DNA of 64,000 nt from positions 1-64,000 of the forward strand of contig NZ_SDGV01000007.1 in NCBI RefSeq assembly GCF_004795745.1. The letters are read 5' to 3'. The notes beneath the pieces were generated by a model. That model searched no databases, was not told the DNA's origin, and saw nothing but the letters and a program-made list of their open reading frames with translations. Shown one piece after another: positions 55,363-63,912 of this stretch. Within the stretch, counting starts at the first letter, position 1. Each line of letters opens with the position of its first letter. This DNA is from Vagococcus silagei (lineage in GTDB: Bacteria; Bacillota; Bacilli; Lactobacillales; Vagococcaceae). Position numbers and translations under genes: made by a program.

Positions 55363-57036
55363 GTGAGTCAAGTGAAAATAGTCCCATTAGGTGGCGTTAG
55401 AGAAAACGGTAAAAGTATCTACGTTGTCGAAGTTGAGGATGAAATTTTTATTTTAGATTGTGGATTAAAATACCCAGAAGGTGATCAATTAGGTATTGAT
55501 ATGGTTATACCTGATTTTTCTTATTTAATGGAAAATAAGGATAAAATCGCTGGTGTATTCTTAAGTCATGGTCATGCCGATGCGATCGGCGCATTGCCAT
55601 ATTTATTAGAACAAATCGACGTTCCAGTGTTCGGAACGGAATTAACAATTGAATTGGCTAAATTAAATGTCAAAAATTACCCAAATACAAAGAAATTTAA
55701 TGATTTCCATGTTATTAATGAACGAACTGAAATTGAGTTTGGTAAAGCGACAATTAGTTTCTTTAAAACAACGCATACGATTCCAGATTCAGTTGGGATT
55801 GCGATTAAAACAGATCGGGGCAATATTGTCTATACCGGTGATTTTAAATTTGATCAAAGTGCAAGTTCACTTTATCAAACTGATTTTGCACGTTTAGCGG
55901 ATATTGGTAAAGAAGGAGTTTTAGCTCTTTTAAGCGATTCTGCTAATGCGGAAAGTGATAAATTGATTGCGTCTGAAAATCAAATTACAGAAGAAGTGTT
56001 TGATACATTACGTTATTGGGAAGGCCGCATCATCGTAGCTTGTGTTGCAAGTAATATTCAACGTATTCAGCAAGTCTTAGATGCAGCTGCTCATTCTGAG
56101 CGTAAAGTATTGCTAACAGGAAAAGATGTTGAACAAATTGTTAAAACAGCAATTCGTTTAGAGAAGTTAACAGTTCCTGATGAAAATCTTTTTATTAAAG
56201 AAAAAGAAATGCAAAAATATGATCCGACTGATTTATTAATTTTAGAAACAGGTCGTAGTGGTGAACCATTGAAATCATTACAACGTATGTCAAGCCGTCG
56301 TCATCGTACGATTCGCATTCAAGAGGATGATTTAGTTTATATCACAACATCACCTTCAAGTGCGATGGAAACAACTGTTGCGAAAACAGAAGATATGATT
56401 TATCGCGCTGGTGGTACTGTGAAGACCATTTCTGATAATATGTCAGTTTCAGGTCATGGTAATCAAAATGATCTTAAATTGATGCTTAATTTAATGAAAC
56501 CGAAATACTTTATCCCTATTCAAGGAGAGTATCGTGTCCTTGCAGCGCATGCTGATTTAGCACATGAAGTTGGGATTCCGTTTAAAAATATCTTTATCAC
56601 AGGTCGTGGGGATATTTTAGAATTCGAAAAGGGTCGTCTAAGAATGACTGGTAGTACTGATGCGGATAACATCTTAATTGATGGTTTGGGTGTCGGTGAT
56701 ATTGGTAATATCGTCTTACGTGATCGTCGTATTTTATCTGAAGATGGCATCTTCATTGTGGCAGTCACAATTAGCCGTCGTCAAAAGAAAATTATTTCAA
56801 AACCAAGAATTACGTCTCGCGGTTTTGTTTACCTTAAAACAAGTACTGATTTGATCAAAGAAAGTGAAACAATTGTTGAAACAGTCGTTTTAGAAAATTT
56901 AGAGAAAAAAGAATTTGATTGGGGCGTTTTAAAACAAGAAATCCGTGATCAATTGAGTCGACATCTCTATGAACAAACAAAACGTCGTCCGGTGATCCTT
57001 CCTGTTATTATGGAAGCCAGTCAAAAGAAAAAATAA
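55363..57036 (+). CDS. rnjB: Ribonuclease J2
   Basis: 557 residues, GTG start with AGGTGG upstream. Metallo-beta-lactamase/beta-CASP fold with C-terminal KH-like domain. The HxHxDH metal motif reads HGHADAIGA, so the last His is Ala; this is a mark of RNase J2 relative to RNase J1. Other ligands are kept: TTHTIPDSVG, YTGDFKFDQ and SGHGNQNDLKLML. J2 partners J1 in mRNA decay and 16S maturation. J1 is not in the window. Confidence 0.88.
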   Translation: MSQVKIVPLGGVRENGKSIYVVEVEDEIFILDCGLKYPEGDQLGIDMVIPDFSYLMENKDKIAGVFLSHGHADAIGALPYLLEQIDVPVFGTELTIELAKLNVKNYPNTKKFNDFHVINERTEIEFGKATISFFKTTHTIPDSVGIAIKTDRGNIVYTGDFKFDQSASSLYQTDFARLADIGKEGVLALLSDSANAESDKLIASENQITEEVFDTLRYWEGRIIVACVASNIQRIQQVLDAAAHSERKVLLTGKDVEQIVKTAIRLEKLTVPDENLFIKEKEMQKYDPTDLLILETGRSGEPLKSLQRMSSRRHRTIRIQEDDLVYITTSPSSAMETTVAKTEDMIYRAGGTVKTISDNMSVSGHGNQNDLKLMLNLMKPKYFIPIQGEYRVLAAHADLAHEVGIPFKNIFITGRGDILEFEKGRLRMTGSTDADNILIDGLGVGDIGNIVLRDRRILSEDGIFIVAVTISRRQKKIISKPRITSRGFVYLKTSTDLIKESETIVETVVLENLEKKEFDWGVLKQEIRDQLSRHLYEQTKRRPVILPVIMEASQKKK

Positions 57037-57065
57037 AACAAAACAGTGTTTTCTTAAAACTAGTG

Positions 57066-57109
57066 AAAACCTGAGGCAGTTGGATGAAACCTGTTGCTTC
57101 AGGTTTTTA
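57066..57109 (+). terminator. Terminator of rnjB
   Basis: AAAACCTGAGGCA and TGCTTCAGGTTTTT pair, followed by a short T run. Confidence 0.75.
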
Positions 57110-57228
57110 TGCCGCGTGAAGTGATTGGCAGTGGTCTTAAAAGGAGTTTAAGTGTCTTTTTTAGTGACCACATGTTAAACTATTAGCGATAAAACATCTA
57201 GAGACTATATTTGAGAGTTGGGTGAAAA

Positions 57229-58554
57229 ATGGCAGTAACAAAACATGATCAGATTCTTGAATATATAGAAACATTGCCAGTGGGTGAAAGAATTTCAGTT
57301 CGAGGAATCGCAAAGGACCTTCAAGTCAGTGAAGGAACAGCTTATCGTGCGATTAAAGAAGCTGAAAATGTTGGCTTAGTTTCGACAATTCAAAGAGTGG
57401 GTACAATTCGGATTGAAAAGAAAGTCCGTGAACATATTGAAAAACTTTCCTTTGGTGCAGTTGCCGAAATTATCGAAGGTGAAGTGATTGCAGGAAGTAA
57501 TGGCTTAGAAAAAATACTTGATAAATTCATCATTGGTGCGATGACCAAAAATAGCATTAAACGCTATATTACGCCGGGCTCATTAATGATTGTTGGTAAC
57601 CGTGAAGAAGTACAACGTTTAGCATTAGAAAATGGTGCTGCCGTTCTTTTAACCGGTGGTTTTGATGTGTCGCATGATATTTCGAGATTGGCAGATACTT
57701 TAGAGATGCCAATTATTCGCACGTCGTATGATACATTTACTGTCGCGACAATTATTAACCGCGCGATGAGTGATCAAATGATTAAAAAAGATATCGCAAT
57801 GGTTGGCGATATCATGATTCCTTTAGAACGAACCAATTATTTAATTGTTAAAGACACTGTAGAAGACTATTATTACTTGTCTGAAGAAACAGGACATACC
57901 CGTTTTCCAGTTGTGAATAAATCGAATCGTTTATTAGGAATTGTCACACTAAAAGATGTGACGGGTAAGTCATCCACACAACTACTTGAAAAAGTGATGA
58001 CCAAAAATCCGCGCCAAGCAAAAAAACATATGAGTGTTGCAAGTATTGGTCATTTGATGATTTGGGATGGGATTGAAATTATTCCGGTTGTCGAAGATGA
58101 CTTAACCTTAATTGGAATTATTTCGCGTCAAGATGTGATGCAAACTTTGCAAATTTCACAGAAGCAACCAGTGATTGCGAATACATTAGCTGATCAAATT
58201 TCAGCTGAAATATATGAAAAAGAACCAAGTGATAAATCAGAGTTACCAAACTTTATGTTTAATGTTGCTCCACAAATGGTGAACAGTATGGGAACACTTG
58301 CTTATGGTGTCCTAAATCAACTGATTGCTCATGTGACACATCGTGTGATGATGATTAAACATAAAAGTAATTCGGTGATTGAACAAAGTAGTTTGTATTA
58401 TTTTAAATTAATTCAAATGGATAGCATGATTGATGTCCGACCAACTGTGATTGATTTTGGACGTCGATCTGCCAAACTTGAAATTGATCTATTAATTGAT
58501 AATGTGGCAGTAGCGAAAGCTGTTGTTATCTGTCAATTGATGGAGCAATCGTAA
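57229..58554 (+). CDS. YtoI-like DRTGG/CBS regulator
   Basis: 441 residues. N-terminal winged helix (GERISVRGIAKDLQVSEGTAYRAIKEAENVGLV), DRTGG domain with LTGGFDVSHDISRLAD, two CBS domains (about 190-310) and a C-terminal hot-dog/thioesterase-like part (VNSMGTLAYGVLNQLIAHVTHRVMM). Matches YtoI of Bacillus; CBS domains usually bind adenine nucleotides. The next gene nrnA starts 12 bases on, so they form an operon, perhaps tied to nucleotide signals. Confidence 0.85.
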   Translation: MAVTKHDQILEYIETLPVGERISVRGIAKDLQVSEGTAYRAIKEAENVGLVSTIQRVGTIRIEKKVREHIEKLSFGAVAEIIEGEVIAGSNGLEKILDKFIIGAMTKNSIKRYITPGSLMIVGNREEVQRLALENGAAVLLTGGFDVSHDISRLADTLEMPIIRTSYDTFTVATIINRAMSDQMIKKDIAMVGDIMIPLERTNYLIVKDTVEDYYYLSEETGHTRFPVVNKSNRLLGIVTLKDVTGKSSTQLLEKVMTKNPRQAKKHMSVASIGHLMIWDGIEIIPVVEDDLTLIGIISRQDVMQTLQISQKQPVIANTLADQISAEIYEKEPSDKSELPNFMFNVAPQMVNSMGTLAYGVLNQLIAHVTHRVMMIKHKSNSVIEQSSLYYFKLIQMDSMIDVRPTVIDFGRRSAKLEIDLLIDNVAVAKAVVICQLMEQS

Positions 58555-58566
58555 AGGATGATAAAA

Positions 58567-59508
58567 ATGAAAATTGAACAACAAATTGTTGAAAAAATTA
58601 AAGCCTATCAGAAAATTATGATTCATCGTCACCAAAATCCTGATCCAGATGCGTTGGGTTCTCAGGGAGGTTTGGCTTCAATTTTAAGAGCTTCTTTCCC
58701 TGAAAAAGATATCTATGTGGTGGGCGGACCTGTTCATGATTTAGATTATTTACTGACAATGGACACTGTGACAGATGATATGTATCAAGATGCGCTAGTG
58801 ATTACAACAGATACTGCCAATGCACCGCGCGTCAGTGGTGAACAGTTTAAGCTAGGGAAAGAAATCGTCAAAATTGATCACCATCCAAATGATGAACCTT
58901 ATGGTGATTTAGCTTGGGTACGTCCAGATGCAAGTAGTACCAGCGAACTTATTTATGATTTGTATGTGGCAAATCAAGATGATTTAGTGATGACAAATGA
59001 AGCGGCGCGTTTATTGTATGCAGGAATTATTGGGGACACAGGTCGTTTTCTCTATCCGGCAACAACGAGTCACACTTTATGGGTCGCATCAAAATTAAAA
59101 GAATATAAATTTGATGCAGCTAAATTAAGTCGTGAAATGGATGAAGTGACTGAAAATATTGCCCGTTTATCCGGCTATGTAAGTGAGAACTTAAAAATTG
59201 ATGAATCTGGTGCGGCAATGGTTTTACTAACACAAGAAGTGCTAGATCAATACCAAGTCGTTGATTCTGAAACGCCAGCAATTATCCCAATTCCTGGTAA
59301 ATTAAAAGCAGTTACCGCATGGGGCATTTTTGTGGCTCAACCAGAAGGTCATTACCGTGTCCGTTTACGTTCGAAAGGACCAGCTATCAATGGTATCGCA
59401 AAGAGACATCATGGTGGCGGCCATATGTTAGCGAGTGGTTGTAACGCTAAAAATTTAGATGAAGTTGAACAAATCTATCAAGAAATTATTGCCGCTGTAA
59501 ATGAATAA
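58567..59508 (+). CDS. nrnA: NrnA-type oligoribonuclease/pAp phosphatase
   Basis: 313 residues from ATG 58567 (AAAGGA upstream; the earlier ATG at 58558 abuts that site). DHH motifs: RHQNPDPDALGSQ, TTDTANAPRV, KIDHHPND and the C-terminal DHHA1 GGGH (HHGGGHMLASG). It degrades short RNAs and 3',5'-phosphoadenosine and can hydrolyse linear or cyclic dinucleotide products. Coupled to the CBS gene. Confidence 0.92.
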   Translation: MKIEQQIVEKIKAYQKIMIHRHQNPDPDALGSQGGLASILRASFPEKDIYVVGGPVHDLDYLLTMDTVTDDMYQDALVITTDTANAPRVSGEQFKLGKEIVKIDHHPNDEPYGDLAWVRPDASSTSELIYDLYVANQDDLVMTNEAARLLYAGIIGDTGRFLYPATTSHTLWVASKLKEYKFDAAKLSREMDEVTENIARLSGYVSENLKIDESGAAMVLLTQEVLDQYQVVDSETPAIIPIPGKLKAVTAWGIFVAQPEGHYRVRLRSKGPAINGIAKRHHGGGHMLASGCNAKNLDEVEQIYQEIIAAVNE

Positions 59509-59514
59509 TAACGT

Positions 59515-59565
59515 AGGTCTTTTGTTTGGTCATAAACTATGATTAAATAAAAGGCTTATTTTTTT
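59515..59565 (+). terminator. Probable terminator of nrnA operon
   Basis: Imperfect stem TAGGTCTTTTGTTTGGTCA with TGATTAAATAAAAGGCTTA, followed by TTTTTTT. Confidence 0.55.
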
Positions 59566-59626
59566 GGATGGTGGTTTGATAGATAAACTTGTGGTTAAAT
59601 GGAAGTGAGAGAAAGGGTGAAGGACA

Positions 59627-60073
59627 ATGGATTTTTATAGCTATCAATTTTTTATTGAGCAAGCAGAACAATCGCATTACGGAAAGTATGCTATTTTTTT
59701 GGGGCTCATTGTAATATTACTTGTTTTGGCATTAAAGCAATTTAGAAGTAAGGAAAAGCGTAAATATCGTGACATTTTTGTCCTGATTACGTTAGCCATT
59801 GTCTTTTTTGCGGGCATTCAAGTCAATGAATTTGAGGTTGGGAAGGTTAATCAAAGTAATGCCTCTCAAATGGCATGCTTTTTGGAAAGTGTCAGCAAAT
59901 CACAGCATGTTCCGTTGAAACAATTGGCTGTGAATTCAAAAGTGATTCGAGATGAGATGTTAATAAAAGTGGATCAAGATTTTTACCAAATCAATATGAA
60001 TACTGATTTATCATCATATAAATTGGAAGAGACATTTCTGATTAATGATCAAATCAATTTAGTAGAGGAGTGA
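59627..60073 (+). CDS. DUF3290 membrane protein
   Basis: 148 residues with two helices (YAIFLGLIVILLVLALKQF and DIFVLITLAIVFFAGIQV) and a soluble C-terminal half. The gene pair with DUF421 at 60080 is the typical arrangement, 6 bases apart. Function unknown. Confidence 0.75.
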   Translation: MDFYSYQFFIEQAEQSHYGKYAIFLGLIVILLVLALKQFRSKEKRKYRDIFVLITLAIVFFAGIQVNEFEVGKVNQSNASQMACFLESVSKSQHVPLKQLAVNSKVIRDEMLIKVDQDFYQINMNTDLSSYKLEETFLINDQINLVEE

Positions 60074-60079
60074 GTGTGA

Positions 60080-60709
60080 ATGAATGATTATTTGCAAATT
60101 GCCATTAAGTTAGCCATTGGTTTATTCTGTTTAATTTTACAAATGAATTTATTGGGGAAAGCCAATTTAGCACCTGTTTCAACCCTTGATCAATTACAAA
60201 ATTATGTTTTAGGGGGAATTATTGGAGGCGTGATTTATAATCAACAAATCACCATTTTGCAATTTTTGCTTATTTTAGTAATCTGGACTTTCCTTGTTGT
60301 TTTGGTGAAATACATGAAAGAAAATCTAGCCTTTATGAAACGTTTTGTCGATGGTCAGCCAATTACAGTAATTAAAAATGGCGAGGTACAAGTCGACGCA
60401 TGCGCCAAAAAAGGCATCGCAGCAAGTGATTTAATGTTTAAACTACGTGCCGCCAATATTTATGACACCCGTCAAGTAAAACGTGCTATCCAAGAACAAA
60501 ACGGCCAACTAACCATCATTCAATACGGCGAAGAAGTCGTCAAATTTCCAATCATCACTAACGGCGTCGTCGACCTCGACATCTTAGAATCATTCGACAA
60601 AGACCGCGAATGGCTAGACACAGAACTCGAAAAACAAAACACCACATTAAACAATGTCTACCTAGGCCAATACATAAACGGAAAATTAGAGCTGAGTACT
60701 TATAAATAA
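60080..60709 (+). CDS. DUF421/YetF-like membrane protein
   Basis: 209 residues: three helices in the first 80 residues, then the DUF421 domain (DGQPITVIKNGEV, ASDLMFKLRAANIYDTRQVKRAIQEQNGQLTIIQYG). Related to YetF and to spore or stress envelope proteins. Ends in a palindromic repeat. Confidence 0.82.
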   Translation: MNDYLQIAIKLAIGLFCLILQMNLLGKANLAPVSTLDQLQNYVLGGIIGGVIYNQQITILQFLLILVIWTFLVVLVKYMKENLAFMKRFVDGQPITVIKNGEVQVDACAKKGIAASDLMFKLRAANIYDTRQVKRAIQEQNGQLTIIQYGEEVVKFPIITNGVVDLDILESFDKDREWLDTELEKQNTTLNNVYLGQYINGKLELSTYK

Positions 60710-60822
60710 AGGTGATTTTTAGTGCGTTTATGGGTGAACAGCAAGACGAGCCTAGTAATCAGACGGTTTGTGTCTGAATACTAGGATTGACTTGGTGCTG
60801 AACCCATGCACTAAAAATCCCG
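60710..60822 (+). repeat. Palindromic repeat, copy D1
   Basis: Follows the stop codon of the DUF421 gene. Outer arms GATTTTTAGTGC (60714-60725) and GCACTAAAAATC (60808-60819) are perfect complements; inner arms CCTAGTAATCAGAC (60751-60764) and GTCTGAATACTAGG (60772-60785). Confidence 0.85.
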
Positions 60823-60828
60823 TTCATC

Positions 60829-60960
60829 AAAGGTGGTGGAGCTGGCGGTTTGGGATGAGCAATAAGACAATCCTGATAATCAGGCGTTTTTTGCCTGACT
60901 AGCAGGATTAGCTTAGTGCCGAATCTCAGCCAAAATAATCCCGTAAACTCAACCAACACC
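60829..60960 (+). repeat. Palindromic repeat, copy D2
   Basis: Head AAAGGTGGTGGAGCTGGCGG, body nearly identical to A1: inner arms CCTGATAATCAGGC (60872-60885) and GCCTGACTAGCAGG (60893-60906), tail with CTCAGCCAAAATAATCCCG. In tandem with D1. Confidence 0.85.
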
Positions 60961-60978
60961 ATCACTCAAAACCAACAA

Positions 60979-61014
60979 AAAAAGGCCAACTTAAAAGTTA
61001 GCCTCTTTTTTTTT
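60979..61014. terminator. Bidirectional terminator
   Basis: AAGGCCAACTT pairs with AAGTTAGCCTC, with A run before and T run after; serves both the repeat side and the - strand GNAT gene. Confidence 0.8.
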
Positions 61015-61510
61015 AGATATTTTTAGTTAATGAAATGGTATTAGCTTGTTCTACTTCTTTTTCAAAACCTTGTTCTTGCCAAAATGCAATCATGTTAGCT
61101 TTTGAAGCTTCTAATGCAACAGTGATTTTTTCAGCATCTGTTTCATGAGCCATTTGTTCTAACGCATGGTATAGCGGTAAAGCTAAACCAGCTTCAAAAT
61201 AACTTGGTTCTAAAGTGAATTCACGAATAAGTGCCGTACCTTCTGTTGGTGTATTAGTAATCCAATCGATTAAGCCAATTAATTTTTGGTTATCAAAAAT
61301 ACCATATAAATTTTTATCGCGGGTTGAGTTTTGACTTGGTACGAAGTCTAAAAGTTCATTAAGAACCTCAGCAGCAGTTAATGCAACAGCATTATTTGTT
61401 AAGTGAGCATGGTTTTCAGACACAAATTGTTGAATCATTTCAGTGTGATCTTGTTTGTTTAATAATTGAATATGAATGGTTGGAAACGTTGGATGCGAAA
61501 ATTCTTTCAT
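61013..61510 (-). CDS. GNAT-family acetyltransferase
   Basis: 165 residues from ATG 61510 (AAGGAG upstream; the ATG at 61600 is not preceded by one). Weak acetyl-CoA site; features LIGLIDWITNTPTEGTALIREFTLEPSYFEAGLALPLYHALEQMAHETDAEKITVALEASKANMIAFWQEQGFE, where the last part (FWQEQGFE) is a typical GNAT end. Substrate unknown. Confidence 0.7.
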   Translation of the reverse strand: MKEFSHPTFPTIHIQLLNKQDHTEMIQQFVSENHAHLTNNAVALTAAEVLNELLDFVPSQNSTRDKNLYGIFDNQKLIGLIDWITNTPTEGTALIREFTLEPSYFEAGLALPLYHALEQMAHETDAEKITVALEASKANMIAFWQEQGFEKEVEQANTISLTKNI

Positions 61511-61644
61511 TATTGATGAACTCCTTATATAAGTTTTAATCATTATGTCTAGAATAACGTAAAATTTAAGAGAATGAAAGTATAAATCAGTTGAATTCAA
61601 TATTATTTAATAAACGGCTCAGTCCAATCATTAACAAATTAAAA

Positions 61645-61686
61645 AAGGTATTCAATCTACTAGGTAAATAATAGCTTGAATACCTT
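61645..61686 (-). terminator. Terminator of the 61691 gene
   Basis: AAGGTATTCAA/TTGAATACCTT stem; T run follows on the - strand. Confidence 0.8.
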
Positions 61687-61690
61687 ATTT

Positions 61691-62431
61691 TTATGCTTTA
61701 AAACGTTGTGAACGAGTTTCTGTTACTGGCTCGTCTTCAGCTTTAACACGCAGTTCAATCGTATATGGCTGCTTGTAAGTAATACCATCAAGTTGATAAG
61801 GACCACCTAAAATAAAGACGCCTAAAGGTATCAGTGTATGGACTTCATTTTCATCAAGCTTGATTTCCGCAATCTCTTTTAAATCAGCGTAACTACTGCC
61901 AATCATCAGTTTATCTTTTTTAATGCGATAGTACGGAATAAGCGCATATTTATCGAGTAAATATTGATTTTCATCCAACGAGTTTGTTGTTAATTCACCA
62001 GAGGCAATTAGTTGATTTATAATCTCTTCTAAAATGAAATCACTATCTTCAAAAAATCGTAGTGGTAAAGCCTTTCCGTGAATGACAGGAGTACCAGTAG
62101 GTGTTGCAACAGTACCGTCAGCATTATAAGTTAAATCTTCTGGTACGATATCTTCAATAAAATTAGTGACGTCCCACTTCACTTTACGGTCTTTAAAGTA
62201 ATAGATAAAATTAAGGATAATAAAGTAGACAAGGACAATAAAAATAACTAGAAAGATAAAGAAACGAACATAATTTTGATTGTTAAAGTATCCCTTTACA
62301 ATGCGTAACATGTAAAGAGTTGGAAAAATACTCGCAATTGTAAAAATTTTATTTTGTAAACGCGGATTGATATTCAAATAGTTTAAAAATTTACTAATAT
62401 TAGCAAAAAGTAACGTTAGTAACGCATCCAT
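61691..62431 (-). CDS. Uncharacterised membrane protein (two to three helices)
   Basis: 246 residues. N-terminal helices near 28-50 and 52-83, then a soluble domain of about 150 residues rich in acidic loops, ending LRVKAEDEPVTETRSQRFKA. The start shares one base with the stop of the upstream gene (TAATG), so translation is coupled. It may belong to an uncharacterised Lactobacillales membrane family (DUF6681 by recollection only). Confidence 0.55.
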   Translation of the reverse strand: MDALLTLLFANISKFLNYLNINPRLQNKIFTIASIFPTLYMLRIVKGYFNNQNYVRFFIFLVIFIVLVYFIILNFIYYFKDRKVKWDVTNFIEDIVPEDLTYNADGTVATPTGTPVIHGKALPLRFFEDSDFILEEIINQLIASGELTTNSLDENQYLLDKYALIPYYRIKKDKLMIGSSYADLKEIAEIKLDENEVHTLIPLGVFILGGPYQLDGITYKQPYTIELRVKAEDEPVTETRSQRFKA

Positions 62432-62940
62432 TATTGAGCACCTTCTTTAGTCGGATTATTCTCAGGTTTTGTCGGCGTTTTATTTCCCGCAAGACTATCT
62501 TTGTCTTTATTTTTAGGACTGTCTTTCTCTGTTGCAGGATCTTCATTATCTGAGTTATTGTTGTTATTTGGATCATTTGGACTGTTAGTATTATTTGAAT
62601 CATCAGGTTTTTGATTGTTGTTATTTTGATTATTGTCAATATTTGGTTCTTTTGTTGTTTGTGTTTCTTTTGATTCAGTTGTCTTTTCAGTTTCTTTTGG
62701 TGTTTTTTGGTTTGGATCTTCTTTAATCTCGTGTGTTGCTTTTGTGGTATCGGTTATTAAAGTTTCTTTTTTATTATTTTTGGTTTCTTCGCTTGTTTTT
62801 TTAGTCGATTCTATTTTTTCAGGTTTGGGTGACTTATAATTTTTACTATCCACAACGGCTGTTGTAGTGGTAATACTGACTGAAATAGCTAAGATAGCAA
62901 TCGGTTTTAAAAAGGGGGCGACTACTTTATCTTTTTTCAT
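62431..62940 (-). CDS. Secreted or surface low-complexity protein
   Basis: 169 residues. N-terminus has a hydrophobic segment (PFLKPIAILAISVSITTTTAVV) after Lys residues, which could be a signal or anchor. The rest is low complexity, rich in Asn, Lys, Thr, Glu, Pro and Asp (KTSEETKNN, DNNQNNNNQKP, NDPNNNNNSDNED). No LPxTG sorting signal is present. First gene of a coupled pair with the membrane protein. Confidence 0.55.
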   Translation of the reverse strand: MKKDKVVAPFLKPIAILAISVSITTTTAVVDSKNYKSPKPEKIESTKKTSEETKNNKKETLITDTTKATHEIKEDPNQKTPKETEKTTESKETQTTKEPNIDNNQNNNNQKPDDSNNTNSPNDPNNNNNSDNEDPATEKDSPKNKDKDSLAGNKTPTKPENNPTKEGAQ

Positions 62941-63044
62941 TGAAAAAATCTCCTTTTCTTGTAACTATCGTTAATAATACCACGAGAATAGGAGAAAATT
63001 GAGAATTTTTTGCGAGATATTTCTTAAAAATATCTATAGTTACC

Positions 63045-63446
63045 CTAAGAATTAAGCGAGTTGTCCTTTTTTAACTTTAGTTTCTTGTTTAAACTGGCTA
63101 TTTTATTTTTTTCCTTGTGATAATAGAGGAACCAAATGAAAATAAAAATAACAAAAAAAGTAAGGCTGGCGGTAACGATGATCCCAATTTTCATTGGAAA
63201 CCATTGACCTAAATAGGCAGTTCCTAAAAAACTAAAGTAACTTAAGCCTAGATGAATCAAAGCTTGTGTAAATAATGATAGTTTCTCTTGTAAATAGATT
63301 AATGGATAAACACCAAGAAGTACGCTTAAAAGTAAGATACTAAATATTTGTTGTTGAATAGCTCCTGAGGTATAAATTAATCCAGAAATAAGGTATATTG
63401 TAGATCCGATTCCTAAACCGCGAGCAATATATTTTATGACTGTCAT
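63045..63446 (-). CDS. DUF3021 membrane protein
   Basis: 133 residues from ATG 63446 (AAGGTGG upstream). Four hydrophobic segments, typical of the DUF3021 partner of LytTR regulators. Starts 1 base after the LytTR stop. Confidence 0.8.
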   Translation of the reverse strand: MTVIKYIARGLGIGSTIYLISGLIYTSGAIQQQIFSILLLSVLLGVYPLIYLQEKLSLFTQALIHLGLSYFSFLGTAYLGQWFPMKIGIIVTASLTFFVIFIFIWFLYYHKEKNKIASLNKKLKLKKDNSLNS

Positions 63447-63447
63447 T

Positions 63448-63912
63448 TTAATCCACCTTCCTTTCAATTGCAGATTTAAGCAATGTGACAAAACGTCTAG
63501 AGACAGTGACTTGATGTTGTCCTTTTAGATAAGCATAATAGTTACCTGAGAAGGCCACTTCCAATCGAGTTAGATAATTCAAATTAATAATAGTTGATTT
63601 GGAAATTTGAACAAAGTTTTGTGGGCTAAGCATTTTATGAAAAGACTTGAGTGTTTTAGTGATTTCATAGTTGTCCTCTTTTGTATGAATCACTAGATTA
63701 TTTTGAAAGACTTCTGCAAAATAAATTTGTGCTTGTTCAATAATCAATTGCTGGTTTTTATGGGTAAGATAAAGTGTCGGTGAGTGTGTCAAACAGTTTT
63801 TTATTTTGTTCATTAATAGTTTAGCATCATGTTCTGTGGAGCTAATAACCTGAACTTCATCTGACTGATTATTTTGAATCACTTGATATGAATACTGGAT
63901 TTCTACTGTCAT
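63448..63912 (-). CDS. LytTR-family DNA-binding regulator
   Basis: 154 residues. An N-terminal part without a receiver Asp, and a C-terminal LytTR domain (about 60-150) with FVQISKSTIINLNYL and NYYAYLKGQHQVTVSRRFV. The LytTR plus DUF3021 pair is a known small regulatory unit in Firmicutes, in which the membrane partner restrains the regulator. Confidence 0.85.
   Translation of the reverse strand: MTVEIQYSYQVIQNNQSDEVQVISSTEHDAKLLMNKIKNCLTHSPTLYLTHKNQQLIIEQAQIYFAEVFQNNLVIHTKEDNYEITKTLKSFHKMLSPQNFVQISKSTIINLNYLTRLEVAFSGNYYAYLKGQHQVTVSRRFVTLLKSAIERKVD

Noticed and set aside
57132-57172. Inverted repeat GTGGTC/GACCAC before the YtoI-like gene
   Set aside because: Short and not followed by a T run or placed over a clear promoter; could be chance.
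62633-62839. + strand frame with many Ser/Val/Phe residues
   Set aside because: Antisense shadow of the Asn/Lys/Thr-rich protein on the - strand.
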